Source of the DNA: Didymodactylos carnosus
Lineage: Eukaryota; Rotifera; Eurotatoria; Philodinida; Philodinidae
Assembly (NCBI GenBank): GCA_905250885.1
Contig: CAJNOQ010002421.1
Location: 1 to 24,431, forward strand
DNA: 24,431 nucleotides
Reading direction: 5' to 3'
The position numbers and the translations under genes were made by a program. The notes beneath the pieces were generated by a model. The model was not told the origin of the DNA. It did not search any database and saw only the letters and a program-made list of their open reading frames with translations. Each line of letters starts with the position of its first letter. The first letter of the stretch is position 1. This document shows, piece by piece, positions 8,971-18,560 of this stretch.

Positions 8971-10009
8971 CACCAAGAAAACACTCCTCAACGATTTTTG
9001 ACTCTTTTCATTGAGAAGCAAAAACTCAAAATCGATTCAAACTACTTCAGAACATCGACATACGTTAACTATTGTATGTGCAGTATATTCTGGAGTTCAA
9101 TAAAAGTGTGAACACTAATAGAAACTATTTCAGTTAAAACTCTTTGAAAGAAAAAGAATATTTTTGATTAACATCAAGTATAGAATCAGGTTGAGCAAAT
9201 AAACTATCTCGATGTTATGAAGTAATGTAGATAAGTTTTATAACTGAAATAGCCAAAGTCATTTCAACTACCACTATAGGTTTTCACTAGGTTTTTGGAC
9301 TTTTTTCAGTAGACTAACATTACCACAATATTCAATTTAGTCGATACTGTATGAATTGTCAGTTGTTAAGTACAACAAAAAACAGAGTGGAGTAGTGCAG
9401 CGGTTCTTTGAGCATGATGATATTAAGTCAATGGTTTGCTTATTTCATCGACGTTTTTTTAATCAAAAGAGTTATATTTTCATTTAAAACCTCCATCATA
9501 AAACTCAATAGACTTCAGTACTCCTCTTTTTGTTCATAAATTTCGTAAGAATATAGATAAATTTTTAAGAAATTAATTGCATACATATCCAGGAAAAACT
9601 ACTATCTGAAGGTCCTGTTTCCGAAGCTTCTAGAACACTTGATCGAAAGCCACAAAAAGTCACTTCTATAACCGACAGCTATACAGACTTTGAAAGTAGA
9701 CACTTCAGGCTATCTTTGTATGTACTTATCTCAAAATCGATTTTTTGATCTAGAATTATCATTTCTGAGGGGAACCATTATTTGAGAGAAGCAGACAGTT
9801 ATCCATAGGCAGTGATTATTCATGTCACAGACTTACACAGGTGTGACGTACATACATATAGTCACTAATGAATGTAACGCTATGGCGCCTTCAAACGTTT
9901 GAGAGTCACATAACTCGTGAACTTAAGCTGACTTCTATTCCATACTCGGCGTCGAAACACGTACTCACTCTGATAAACTTTTCTGACTGGTGAAAAGTTA
10001 CACAGGGAA
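8971..10009. other. No gene recognised
   Basis: About 1 kb of AT-rich DNA without a supported exon, long repeat or RNA gene. TAGTGCAGCGG near 9394 resembles the A box of a tRNA promoter, but no B box or tRNA fold was found. Confidence 0.4.
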
Positions 10010-10340
10010 AAAAAACTGTAAAATCCATAACCATCGAAAGAAAATCGTGTAGACATGAAGTAAAAAACTACATTATGAAAACCGTAAAATGCAAAAGTAT
10101 AAAAGAAAAACTATGGAAGTAAAATCGTAAAGGTTAAAACCATAGAAACAAAACCGTCTACTTTCGAGCCGTCGAAGAAAAACCGTAAAATAAAACTATC
10201 AGTTTAAGAACTGTACAATCAAAACCATGAAAAAATATCGTAAACGTCAAAACTATAGAAATAAAACCATGAACTGACAGTTTGTCAAAGGAAAATAATG
10301 AAAACAAAAGCGTGAAGAGGAAAAGCGTGAAAGCGTTTTC
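10010..10340. repeat. A-rich array of degenerate AAAACCRTR motifs
   Basis: Short words such as AAAACCGTA, AAAACCATGA, AAAATCGTAAA, AAAACTATAGAAA and AAAGCGTGAA recur about every 10-20 bases, nearly twenty times in 330 bp, all in the same orientation. Spacing is irregular, so this is not a clean tandem repeat. Purines dominate the plus strand. It could be a decayed short-unit satellite or a cluster of protein-binding sites. No coding character. Confidence 0.6.
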
Positions 10341-10600
10341 ATGCTTTTATTTGACAGTTTTGTCGAAGCTTTAAAATTGATTAAAATATGTGCAGTTTCA
10401 GTCGTTAGCACGTCAAAAAGTCTTTCTAATCAACTAACATAAGTTTAATAGAGCGAGCCTTGAGCTTCTCAACAAATCTATCTCACACTCAGGATTATTC
10501 AGTAAAGAGTATAGCTGGATAGATAAGTGACTAAAACTGGCACTTGGGACAGCGAGAAGGGGAAGACGCCTTCCAGCGCATGTGTCTGTAAAAACAAAAA
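10341..10600. other. Probable 3' flank of the PPxY-protein gene
   Basis: Downstream, in the minus-strand sense, of the stop codons of the PPxY exon. It contains the small hairpin GGAAGACGCCTTCC near 10561. No poly(A) signal was assigned with confidence and no coding sequence was found. Confidence 0.3.
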
Positions 10601-10867
10601 TCATAAACCAGTTTCCTCTCTTTTATCGTTTCTTCGAATAAAATCATCGTAAGTTGGTGGTGATAAAGACTGTCGCATCATTGTAATTTATTTTGAGCTT
10701 CGTCGTAACAAGTCATCGTATGCAGGTGGTGGGCTTAGAGTTTGTTCGTGTTCAACTGAAGTTCTTGTAAATCCTCTAATACAGTTATCGTATTCTGATA
10801 GTTGATGTTCTATTGAAGTTATTGAATTTCTTAGTGGTGTGTCTCTGATTATCAAACTTTGTTTATT
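10601..10867 (-). CDS. C-terminal exon with a PPxY motif, and a second PPxY motif after one stop
   Basis: An acceptor (CCACCTTTGTTAG, ending at 10868) opens a 60-codon frame including TAA at 10690-10688. The peptide runs from NKQSLIIRDTPLRN through SEYDNCIRGFTRT to SPPPAYDDLLRRSSK. Beyond the TAA the same frame stays open for 28 sense codons to TGA (10603-10601). That stretch carries a diverged copy, SPPPTYDDFIRRNDK. PPxY motifs bind WW domains, for example of NEDD4-type ubiquitin ligases, and typically sit in cytosolic tails. The two copies are related at nucleotide level too (CCACCACCTGCATACGATGA and CACCACCAACTTACGATGAT), so an exon tail was duplicated. The TAA may be a recent nonsense change, a readthrough site or the true end. 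Upstream exons are uncertain because a transposon lies next door. No transmembrane segment was located. Confidence 0.6.
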
Positions 10868-10935
10868 CTAACAAAGGTGGAGACCAGCGGTTTTCATCAA
10901 TCGATTCAGCATGTCAAGATCTATCAGAAAAAGTA

Positions 10936-12055
10936 CAGACCAAAATTATTTGTACGATCAGTATTTATTTGCTCACAATTCTGTGACCAAGGTGTTTTTT
11001 AAATTGTGAAACTATCAGGAGTTGGCTCCGCTCTCTATGGTAAAATTTGGCAATCATTAGGACTTTTGCATCTAGACTTATGGCTATAACAATAGAGAGA
11101 TCTATGTTTTTTTGGCCAAAATTATTTGTACGTTTGATAAAAGAACTTTTTACGCTGTATAAGCCCCAACAAAATATGAAAACTACATCAATAGATAGAA
11201 ACATGTCAAAAATGTCGTTGTTCCGCTGTCAGGTGTTTATGTCTATCGCAAAAACAACGTCTTCAGACATTATTTTTAGATGAAAGGCGAAATTTTGCTA
11301 AACTTCGAGTGACACATCACTAAACGCAGTTTTTGACGCTGAACACGAAAATAACGTTAATTTTGAATGGAAAATGCTTCTTATAGGTGGAAAGCCGGTT
11401 TTGATGTTCAAAAACCTATTTTTCTATCCGAACTTAAAGGTGTAGTCTGTAAAGTTTTCTTGCCATACCCATATACAGTAACCACTTGACTACATGATGA
11501 CGCAAAGATATCCAAAAAATATTTACAGTCCATTTCAAAAATAGCCTCATGATCCAAAATATTAAAAGATGGATCAAATTTTCTCAGTTAACTTCCACGC
11601 TATATTTACCTTAGTCTGTTTTGGACGCTCTTTCAAATGGCTTAATCAGAATTCTTTTTCAGTCACTCACACCTGAAATGGAGAATAACATTGAAGAGTA
11701 TGAAATTTTTGGCTTTAAATCACATTTTCACCCTAAGGAAAACGCTTTTCAAATTACTTTTTTTACCAAAATGTAGCCCGTGCTCTCTTCTATCTATTGA
11801 CGCAGTTTTCATATTTTGTTGATGCTTATACAGCGTAAAAAGTTCTTTTATCAAACGTACAAATAATTTTGGCCAAAAAACATAGATCTCTCTATTGTTA
11901 TAGCCATAAGCCTAGATGCAAAAGTCCTAGTGATTGCCAAATTTTACCATAGAGAGCAGAGCCAACTCCTGATAGTTTCACAATTTAAAAAACACCTTGG
12001 TCACAGAATTGTGAGCAAATAAATACTGATCGTACAAATAATTTTGGCGCCGCTG
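10936..12055. mobile_element. Tc1/mariner-like non-autonomous element
   Basis: The ends are inverted: the right end reads inward CAGCGGCGCCAAAATTATTT and the left end CAGACCAAAATTATTTGTAC, which lacks four bases. TA flanks both sides (10934-10935 and 12056-12057), as expected of a TA target duplication. The inverted arms run about 260 bp (to about 11200 and from about 11800) and are highly similar. The end motif GGCCAAAATTATTTGTACG is repeated inside each arm (near 11117 and 11870). The roughly 600-bp centre encodes no transposase, so mobilisation would need a relative elsewhere. It sits between the putative exons of a minus-strand gene. Confidence 0.85.
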
Positions 12056-12057
12056 TA

Positions 12058-12187
12058 TATCTCGTCATCTGCGGTAAAACTTTTGTATATCGTGGTAGGT
12101 ATCATATGGATCCCCCTATGTAACAAAAAAAAATGGATCACCAGTTTTTGCGTTCTCGAAGCAATTTCAAAACTGTTCAGGCCGTAA
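12058..12187 (-). other. Possible minor exon between two inserted elements
   Basis: On the minus strand a strong acceptor-like sequence (CCATTTTTTTTTGTTACATAG) is followed by codons that could read DPYDTYHDIQKFYRR before a stop, or an alternative frame that stays open to the transposon end. The segment is wedged between two mobile elements. It may be a leftover exon of the gene whose outer exons are at 12561-13010 and 10688-10867. The support is weak. Confidence 0.2.
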
Positions 12188-12516
12188 TAAAGAAGCAGCG
12201 GTAATCGACGAATAAGATTATAACTATTTATTCATTATTAAATAATACATTCTGCGTTTTCATCTCTTCTTAGAGCCATTTTCAAGCGAAATGTACAATT
12301 CATGAAAGAAAAAAGAGAAAGAAAATTCATGAAAGAAGGAGATGATGAATTTTCTCTACTCTCAGTCAAAAAATTTTGTAGTAGTTGTACATTTAAAAGT
12401 TTTAATTGTACATTTCTCTTGAAAGTGGCTCTAAGAAGAGACGAAAACGTAGAATGTATATTTAATAATAAATAAATAGTTAATTTTATTTGTCAGTTAT
12501 GGCTGCTTCTCTAAAA
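12188..12516. repeat. 329-bp foldback element
   Basis: The left arm (from AAGAAGCAGC, then TAACTATTTATT, then TCTTCTTAGAGCCA and GAAATGTACAATT) is repeated in inverted form to about 12516. Arms are 110-130 bp with scattered substitutions. The centre holds a short direct repeat around AAAATTCATGAAAGAA. The arms carry AATAAA words, so an inserted copy could offer a poly(A) signal to the minus-strand gene ending at 12561. No coding capacity. Confidence 0.8.
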
Positions 12517-12560
12517 TATTACTTATTCCGATTATTGGCTCTAACATCATCTAGTTATGT

Positions 12561-13010
12561 TCAGGTCATAGTTGTTGAGAGTGAAAAAATTAAATAACTC
12601 TTTCCAAGAATAACAGTGGTTTCGAACAGCGAGTCTGAATGTGTGATAGGATGTACTGAGGAAGCGTTACCTCCAAATCCAGTGTATGTGTCTTGATAAT
12701 ATTCGTATAAGCTTTTCTTTAATTCTATAGGGATTTCTGATTCATAGGATTTCCATTGTCCGTTTGAGGGAGGAGGGGTGTACATAACAACAATCCGAGT
12801 TTTTATTCGAGTTTTAGAATAAATTTTATAAAATGAATGTGGATACAACACTGTTGGTCTGACTTTAGTAGGAAAAGAAGAAGTGAGTAGAAATTTTGGT
12901 TGATTGGTCGTCGTCAACAGTTTTTGGTAAAAATAGTTCGGATCCGGATTGTCGGATTGAACGAGTAGTAATTGAATGAGAAGAAAGATAAAAGTCGAAT
13001 AAAATCTCAT
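12561..13010 (-). CDS. Secreted or membrane protein N-terminal exon, family unknown
   Basis: The start is ATG at 13010; the two codons before it are open but begin with TTG. Residues 1-19 (MRFYSTFIFLLIQLLLVQS) are a clear signal peptide. The mature part is about 130 residues, rich in Ser, Thr, Tyr and Pro, with one N-glycosylation site (NAS) near GFGGNASSVHP and no cysteines. A TGA ends the frame at 12561. The last codons (SYLIFSLSTTMT) may already be intron, because a weak donor (GTTATT) occurs near 12599. If spliced, it could join the PPxY tail exon at 10867-10688, giving a receptor-like protein with a cytosolic WW-binding end. Both inserted elements lie between them. I do not recognise the ectodomain. 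Confidence 0.55.
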   Translation of the reverse strand: MRFYSTFIFLLIQLLLVQSDNPDPNYFYQKLLTTTNQPKFLLTSSFPTKVRPTVLYPHSFYKIYSKTRIKTRIVVMYTPPPSNGQWKSYESEIPIELKKSLYEYYQDTYTGFGGNASSVHPITHSDSLFETTVILGKSYLIFSLSTTMT

Positions 13011-13311
13011 TTTCAATGAGTTTTAGTACGAAATTATAGTTTGATTAGAAATGCCGTTATTAACTAATCCGTATGCCTATCCAACCATTAAGTTCAGAAA
13101 ATATAATAATATAGATGTATGCTTCTATTTTCTTATTTTATTCTCCTAGAACAAACTGATGTGAATGACAACAAACGTAGTTATCTAATCTTTTGTGATA
13201 TATGAAAGTGCGGTTGAAGGCAAATAATCAAAAAATAGAAAAACGTCTCTTTCCGTTCTACTATTACAGACAGCAAAATCTTTTCATTTGAATCATCATT
13301 TAAGGCGAAAA
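13011..13311. other. Upstream region of the signal-peptide gene; nothing distinct
   Basis: AT-rich. It must contain any promoter of the minus-strand gene starting at 13010. CTATAATTTC on the minus strand, about 30 bases upstream of the ATG, is the only TATA-like word and is not convincing. Confidence 0.3.
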
Positions 13312-13543
13312 ATTTTAAAATAGACAATAAGATATAAACCACCTTTATCATAATGAAAATAGCTATTTTCCGTTAGAGACGTTTCGTCTTTTTTATAAAG
13401 ACATTATCAAATGAATTCAAATGAATTATCAAATGAATATTCATTTGATAATGTCTTTTGAATAAAGACGAAACGTCTCTAACGGAAAATAGCTATTTTC
13501 ATTATGATAAAGGTGGTTTATATCTTATTGTCTATTTTAAAAT
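13312..13543. repeat. 232-bp foldback with essentially identical arms
   Basis: The arms begin ATTTTAAAATAGACAATAAG and run about 85 bases without a visible mismatch through TAGAGACGTTTCGTCTTT. A small indel follows, and then an inner perfect palindrome around GAATATTC. The word TCAAATGAAT is repeated three times near the centre. AAAATCTTTTCA occurs 25 bases before the element (13275-13286) and across its right end (13539-13550). This could be a target-site relic or coincidence. Identity this high implies recent insertion or gene-conversion-like correction of the arms. Confidence 0.88.
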
Positions 13544-13869
13544 CTTTTCAACTTACGTAGTCTGTTTTCTTATTTCTTCATCTGAAGTCAATATTATCAT
13601 AAATATAATTAAAGACAAATAATTAAAAAGAAGAAAATTTCTCTTTTCCTTCTGCCATTCTAGCAAAATACTTGTTCTCTATCGTACATACTACTTTCTA
13701 TTCTGATCGATCAAGAATAGAGATGAAACCACGATCAGAAGAACCACTATTGTACGCTATATTCACGCTTTTTCTTTCTTTTCTTTTGTACTAGTCACAA
13801 TAAAGAACGAGGAAGAAAATGACGTGTGACTATTCATTTTGATTTGTTCTTCCTTTGATTTGCATATGT
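13544..13869. other. No gene recognised
   Basis: AT-rich spacer between two foldback elements. There is no supported exon, RNA gene or repeat except homopolymer runs. Confidence 0.35.
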
Positions 13870-14288
13870 TAGAGGCAAAATTAAAACTAAGTTAAATTTT
13901 AAATTTGCCTAATTTAAAATTGAAATTCTGATTTTGCCTGGCAAATCTCTAGTCAAAATTAGAATTTGAGTTTTGCCTAGACCGAATTAAAATTTCAATT
14001 TGGACTAGACAAATTCGAAATCCGACTCACGGATTTCGATGTACGGCGTGTCGTAGCATATGGTGTGTGTAATAACGTGTGAGAAAAACACCAAGCAAAG
14101 GTGTTCGCGTTCGCCCCACACATCACGATACGCCCTACATCGAAATGTGTGAGTCAGATTTCGAATTTGTCTAGTTCAAATCAGCCTAGGCAAAACTCAA
14201 ATTCTAATTTTCACTAGAGATTTACCAGGTAAAATCAGAATTTCAATTTTAACTAGGCAAATTTAAAATTTTAGTTTTTACTAGGCTG
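13870..14288. repeat. ~420-bp foldback with GCCTAG-spaced arms
   Basis: Long imperfect inverted repeat. Matching blocks include TTAAATTTTAAATTTGCCTA, AATTCTGATTTT, AATTAGAATTTGAGTTTTGC, GACAAATTCGAAAT and CATCGATG-like inner pairs. Inside each arm a shorter theme (AAATTTGCCTAA, ATTTTGCCTGG, GTTTTGCCTAGA) is repeated every 45-60 bases. The less AT-rich centre (about 14040-14140) carries GTACGGCGTGTCGTAG, paired with CACGATACGCCCTAC. No coding sequence. Confidence 0.8.
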
Positions 14289-14365
14289 ATTTTAAATTTA
14301 AGTTGATTTTAATTTTGTCTATAACATATATTTTAAAATTGTTTGAATATATTTCAAATAATAAA

Positions 14366-14840
14366 AACGTGACAAGGCGGTACAGGCGGACCCTTCTGAT
14401 AGAATTTTTCATAGTGCACATTTGGGTACTTCTTACAGTGTGTGGTCGGGGTGTGGACAGTACGAGAGGATACGTCGACATTTCCGCGAACCCACATTAC
14501 CGCGACAACAGATTCACCACGACTCTTCCATAAAATTTTGAAAATAGATTTTAAAGAAACTAAACTTTAAAATACTAACGAAACAACTGGTGTTACTGGT
14601 GGATCTAGTCATTATTAAAATTTTATTACAGCTTTATCTTTAACTAGTTAGATATCAGATAAGCACTTGAAAAGCTCAAGAAAATTCATACTACATCAAA
14701 AGAATATGTTCTATGTAAAACTGCTTTTCGAACTCGTTCTCACACTACCCCCACCTCTTCCGCGCTTACGCACTGCCAAAAATACCCGAATGTGTACTTC
14801 GAAAAATTCGCGATAACGTTCACAGAAATGTCGTGTCACG
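14366..14840. repeat. ~475-bp diverged inverted repeat
   Basis: GAATTTTTCATAGTGCACAT followed by TTGGGTACTTCTTACAGTG (about 14401-14440) is matched in inverted form at about 14770-14812. An outer CGTGACA block lies at both ends. The arms differ by many substitutions and some indels, so the element is old. It follows directly on the previous foldback. The overlapping plus-strand frames have no family resemblance. Confidence 0.55.
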
Positions 14841-15181
14841 AAAAATAAGCGCATGTTGTACAGCTGACAGTGCTCTACACAACGAGCCTAGAAAGAGAAA
14901 TTTTCATGACCCAATACAGGTCCAACAATTGAGAGTGAGAAAAATTAAACAAAAATTAGTAAATGAATTCCATCTATATTTGTGTAGATTAGTGAACTAC
15001 ATATGCAATCATGTATTACTTGTAAGACTTCAATACAATATGAGCGATACATGGGGTTTAGTTTCGGGAACTATTTTTTGTCTGTGAGCGGCTTTTCATT
15101 AACGATTGTTGTGCAATTGTACTATGTATGGTTGATTTAACAAAGTTCTCCATGGCGAATCTAACTAGATAACGAAAAGCA
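14841..15181. other. No gene recognised
   Basis: A plus-strand frame of 84 codons (14833-15087) starts inside the inverted repeat and resembles no known family. Nothing else is supported. Confidence 0.35.
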
Positions 15182-15460
15182 TCAAACAGAGTCTGAAACA
15201 TCATAGAACAAACAATACGTGCATATTCCCTTTATATTCAGTCCAAGATCGGATTTCATCGTTGTTTTTTTAATTTTTCTATTGACAACTTCGCTTAAAG
15301 TAGCAAGTAGTGCTTGATTTTCTGAATCAATAAGGAAGGAATAGCCTACGACATCGTTAATAGAATGTGCGATAAATCCAGCTAATAGTCTAAATGCCAT
15401 TAAACGAGCGACTGGCGTCTTTTCGAATAATTCGTTTTTTCCCTGGAGAAACTCCCTTTG
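15182..15460 (-). CDS. Unassigned open frame, possible exon
   Basis: A minus-strand frame is open from about 15460 and has an ATG at 15400. It reads EFLQGKNELFEKTPVARL before the ATG, then MAFRLLAGFIAHSINDVVGY and LIDSENQALLATLSEVVNRK. The regular mix of hydrophobic and polar residues suggests real alpha-helical protein, perhaps a helical-repeat segment, up to about LSEVVN. The part after that is Lys-rich and less convincing. A minus-strand acceptor (TACGCTCACAG, near 15471) lies just upstream but in a different phase. I do not recognise the family. It may be a single exon of a larger gene or a gene relic. Confidence 0.35.
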   Translation of the reverse strand, partial: QREFLQGKNELFEKTPVARLMAFRLLAGFIAHSINDVVGYSFLIDSENQALLATLSEVVNRKIKKTTMKSDLGLNIKGICTYCLFYDVSDSV

Positions 15461-16880
15461 TCAACTTCCTGTGAGCGTAAGTGAAAGCCGCCCTCCTTAT
15501 GTATGAGTACTTCTCGAAAGAAACTTGATCCTTAAAAATCAAAGCGACGAAGCCGAATCTAGCAAAGCAATTTCGATGGTGTCTGCGTTTGAAACTGACT
15601 AATTTTAGTAATTATATATGATCAAAATATTGAGCAGTGCTAACACGTCTCAAAACCTTCTCTTTACAGAAAGTCTTTCTACGTACCTAATTCTGTTTGC
15701 TTTTCTCAATATGGCTCTTTGGAACAGAAAAGACTTAAGATCTCAAAATTAAAGAATAAGACATCCGCAGGTTAAACAGCATTTATTGAACTTTCCAATC
15801 GGAAATCATCTCGCTACAAAAATAAACACGATGTTCACCATCTACATGAAAAACTGAGACGAATGGGGCTTATTTATCCAATTTCCCATAACATTAGCAA
15901 AAAAATGTTTGCCGTGTTTTTCTGAGCATTTTCACAGAATATTTTTTTGTGATTTTTTGGCGTCAGTTTTACTTCTTACATTTTTATGCAGATATTTGTA
16001 ACTGGTGATGATGTTGTTTATTCAGCATAGTCAGTATGTATATATCTTGCATTTATGCTAGTTCCAGAAAACAGCCTCAAGGTGCTCAGAAAAGTGTGCT
16101 GTTGGATCTAGAGCCAGTCAAGTCGAACTGAGTACGTTCATTTTGTTTTCTATAAATGGTAAGTAATTTATTTGCATGCTCAAAATATTTCATGAAGGAC
16201 ACAAATGAACCTGTCTGTTCCATTGTCTCTAATCTCGGATTCAATCTGATCGCCTTTTTTTGAATATTAACTTCGTCTTCGGATTGCCAGAGTTCACATT
16301 ACTATGTATTCGACGTAAACCCCCGGTCACATTAGAAGCTCAGTGGGCTTCTATTATGTCTCGTAAGAAAGGCAAAATTTTCTCAAAAAGTACCCTATGG
16401 GGGCAGGGGCTGTTCTGTTACTTTAACCGAAAGTGATGAAAAATTAATACTGCTGTATTCTTACAAGTTGAAGCAAAATGTTGATAACACCTGTGGTTCT
16501 GGCATACAATTAGAAATCATATGAACAGCAGTTAAGTTTCCTTGAAAGAAATCTTCAAAAACGCAAAATAAGATTTAACAACAAATAATATACCCACCAT
16601 CAACAACAAAATTCTCTTCAATGAAAAAAGAACATCAGAGAATATAATATATGGCCATCAGGTTTTTAGTCCTTTACTTATGCGCAGTTATAAAATCAGT
16701 GTTGAACTGGAATGTATACTTTTATCAAAATCTCTTTGTTACAATCTAATGAAATAAACTTTTATAAGTAGCATTATATAAAAGTGATGTGGAACATTAA
16801 AAAGATTTAGTATGAGTCTGACATAAATAAATTTTAATGAATATTATGAAACGTTCAATTTCATTTAGCGATATAGAGTA
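15461..16880. other. Long stretch with no gene recognised
   Basis: About 1.4 kb with only short, unlikely frames on both strands. There is no long inverted repeat, no tRNA-like fold and no tandem array. A small hairpin AGAAGC/GCTTCT sits near 16340. Confidence 0.4.
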
Positions 16881-16882
16881 AG

Positions 16883-17389
16883 TTGGGATAATTCTGAACA
16901 ACCTCTGTAATTTTCACAGTATTTCGAGTGTACCTGAAGCATTTTTTACTCGGGAAAAAACGGCACTTCACAGGTGGATATACTGTACGTTTCTCTATCT
17001 ATTGATGTACAAATCTTGTTAAAATGCAACGAGATTAATTAGTACTCATCAATTTCCAGAGAGCTCCCATCAAATGCTCATAATTACCCCATTTGGGGTA
17101 ATTGTGGACAGTCAATGTGTCTCGTTGGGTAACTATGGATAGTCCATACAAAATAACGGGAAGAAAGTAAAACAACTTTTTTTCAACGGCAAAGTTTTAC
17201 CTCTCTAATCAAAAATTATACAATCTTGTAGAGAATTTTGAGCCCTCTCTACCTTGCAAATCGTTAGTCTTTCAGACGTATCCTTGATTTATTAATTAAA
17301 TAAAAAAACACCGTCATTTTTTTTATTTTTCTTGCTTGGGATAATTATGGACACTCAACTATTTTGCATGAGGTAGTTCTGGCCAGTCC
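16883..17389. repeat. Dispersed 21-bp motif TTGGGRTAATTRTGGACAGTC, five copies
   Basis: Related words begin at 16883, 17093, 17125, 17336 and 17370. Copies two and three are 32 bases apart and copies four and five 34 apart. These two pairs are about 245 apart, so a dimer of roughly 70 bp was itself duplicated. Copy two is preceded by TAATTACCCC, giving a tight hairpin at 17081-17104 with a four-base loop. All copies point the same way. These may be subterminal repeats of a decayed transposon. No coding sequence. Confidence 0.55.
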
Positions 17390-18050
17390 GTGTAAATCAC
17401 ACGGGATATATAGAGAACTGCTTCCAGAAAATCTGTCTGCTTTTAGAAACCGATTTTGATACCATTCTAAATGGCACAATTGTTCAGAATCATGAGTCTA
17501 TCATATATGTAAAAACCAGATAAAAAGTGTATTTTCTCCGTCTCCTGTAGCGATTATGAATGCTGTTGTTTTTGAACGGACTTTCGTCCATTAAAATTAA
17601 AAGAAAAATTAAATTAGAACACTAATTGACAACCAGCACACGAACAAGTTCAACTTTTCATAAACCTCGTACAAGTCTCTTCGTGTTACATCAAACGTTT
17701 TTCGACTTGGATTTTTGGCTAGAACGTTGAAGTTATTTTTTTCTTATTCAGCGTTGAAAACTGAATTACAAACAAATATCAGATGCATTTCGGAGATAAA
17801 CGCCTCGCTACCATGGACGTCCGAAAGGAGCAATGAGAAATAAGGGTGAGTCATTTTGTAAACCTATCTACTTTTTTGTGTTAAGGGCTGAAGCCGTCAT
17901 TTGCATCTCAGTAGATTCACTGAAAGCCCAGCTTTAAAAGTACCTTTCACTTTTTCAAATTTTGTATCGTTGCTGAGAAAATTCATTTTTTCTACGTCAG
18001 AGGGGGAAAAGTCGTAATTCTCCTCGTAATTCTCAATTTTCTCTAACAGA
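17390..18050. other. No gene confidently recognised
   Basis: A stretch at 17752-17845 has a good acceptor (TTTTTTCTTATTCAG) and a good donor (GTGAGT). Its frames are short: one begins at CTACCATGGAC but stops after seven codons. It could be a non-coding first exon or chance. Nothing else is supported. Confidence 0.35.
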
Positions 18051-18286
18051 ACTCAACTTCTGTTAAATAAAAATACCATATTTGGGATCAGGACCAAAAA
18101 GCGGAGCGACTGATGTGTATCTCTATCCTATCCGAGTACTTAATTTTTCCGAATTTTCCCGCTGAGAATCCATCGAGCTTTTCACCAAAAAATGAAAATC
18201 AACTAAAAATTTCGAAATACACATCAGTCGAGTCATCCTTTGCTCTTGATTCTAAATATGATATTTGTATCCCATAGAAGTTGAGT
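18051..18286. repeat. 236-bp inverted repeat with ACTCAACTTCT ends
   Basis: ACTCAACTTCT (18051) pairs with AGAAGTTGAGT (ending 18286). Inside, a CATATTT block and CGACTGATGTGTAT pair with their complements. The arms are about 72 bases with perhaps a quarter of positions changed, around a loop of about 95 bases. Old foldback element without coding capacity. Confidence 0.65.
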
Positions 18287-18299
18287 GCCGTTCATCGTC

Positions 18300-18560
18300 T
18301 GTACATCATCACTTTTTCGAGCTTTGAGGTGATTCGAGTTTTCTCGATTTTTCGACATGAAAAAAAGATTTCGAAAAATTGAAAACTACCTGTTTCGTGA
18401 TCAGCTCATCGAGCTCTATCCAATGATGTATAAATAAGTCAAAAATAAAATACTACATCGGCTTTGAATTTGCGGCGCCTTATCAGAGATTCAAATAGCA
18501 GCGTTTGTAGAGAATTAAATTTTCTATCGATTGAGGTTAGAACGAACGTTACAATTTGAA
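18300..18560 (+). repeat. Dispersed repeat, copy A (empty target site)
   Basis: Shares CGTGATCAGCTCATCGAG, ATGATGTATAAATAAGTC and AAAAATAAAATACT with copy B. It continues uninterrupted through CGCCTTATCAGAG and GTTTGTAGAGAATT. The TA at 18481-18482 is the site that carries a 591-bp insertion in copy B, so this copy preserves the pre-insertion state. No protein-coding character. Copy B begins about 1.08 kb downstream in the same orientation. Confidence 0.75.

Noticed and set aside
9386..9450. tRNA-like or SINE-like head (TAGTGCAGCGG resembling an A box)
   Set aside because: No GGTTCGANTCC-type B box at suitable distance, no cloverleaf and no A-rich tail.
17752..17845. Exon flanked by good acceptor and donor sites
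   Set aside because: Splice signals look good but every frame is short, and no partner exon was found within reach.
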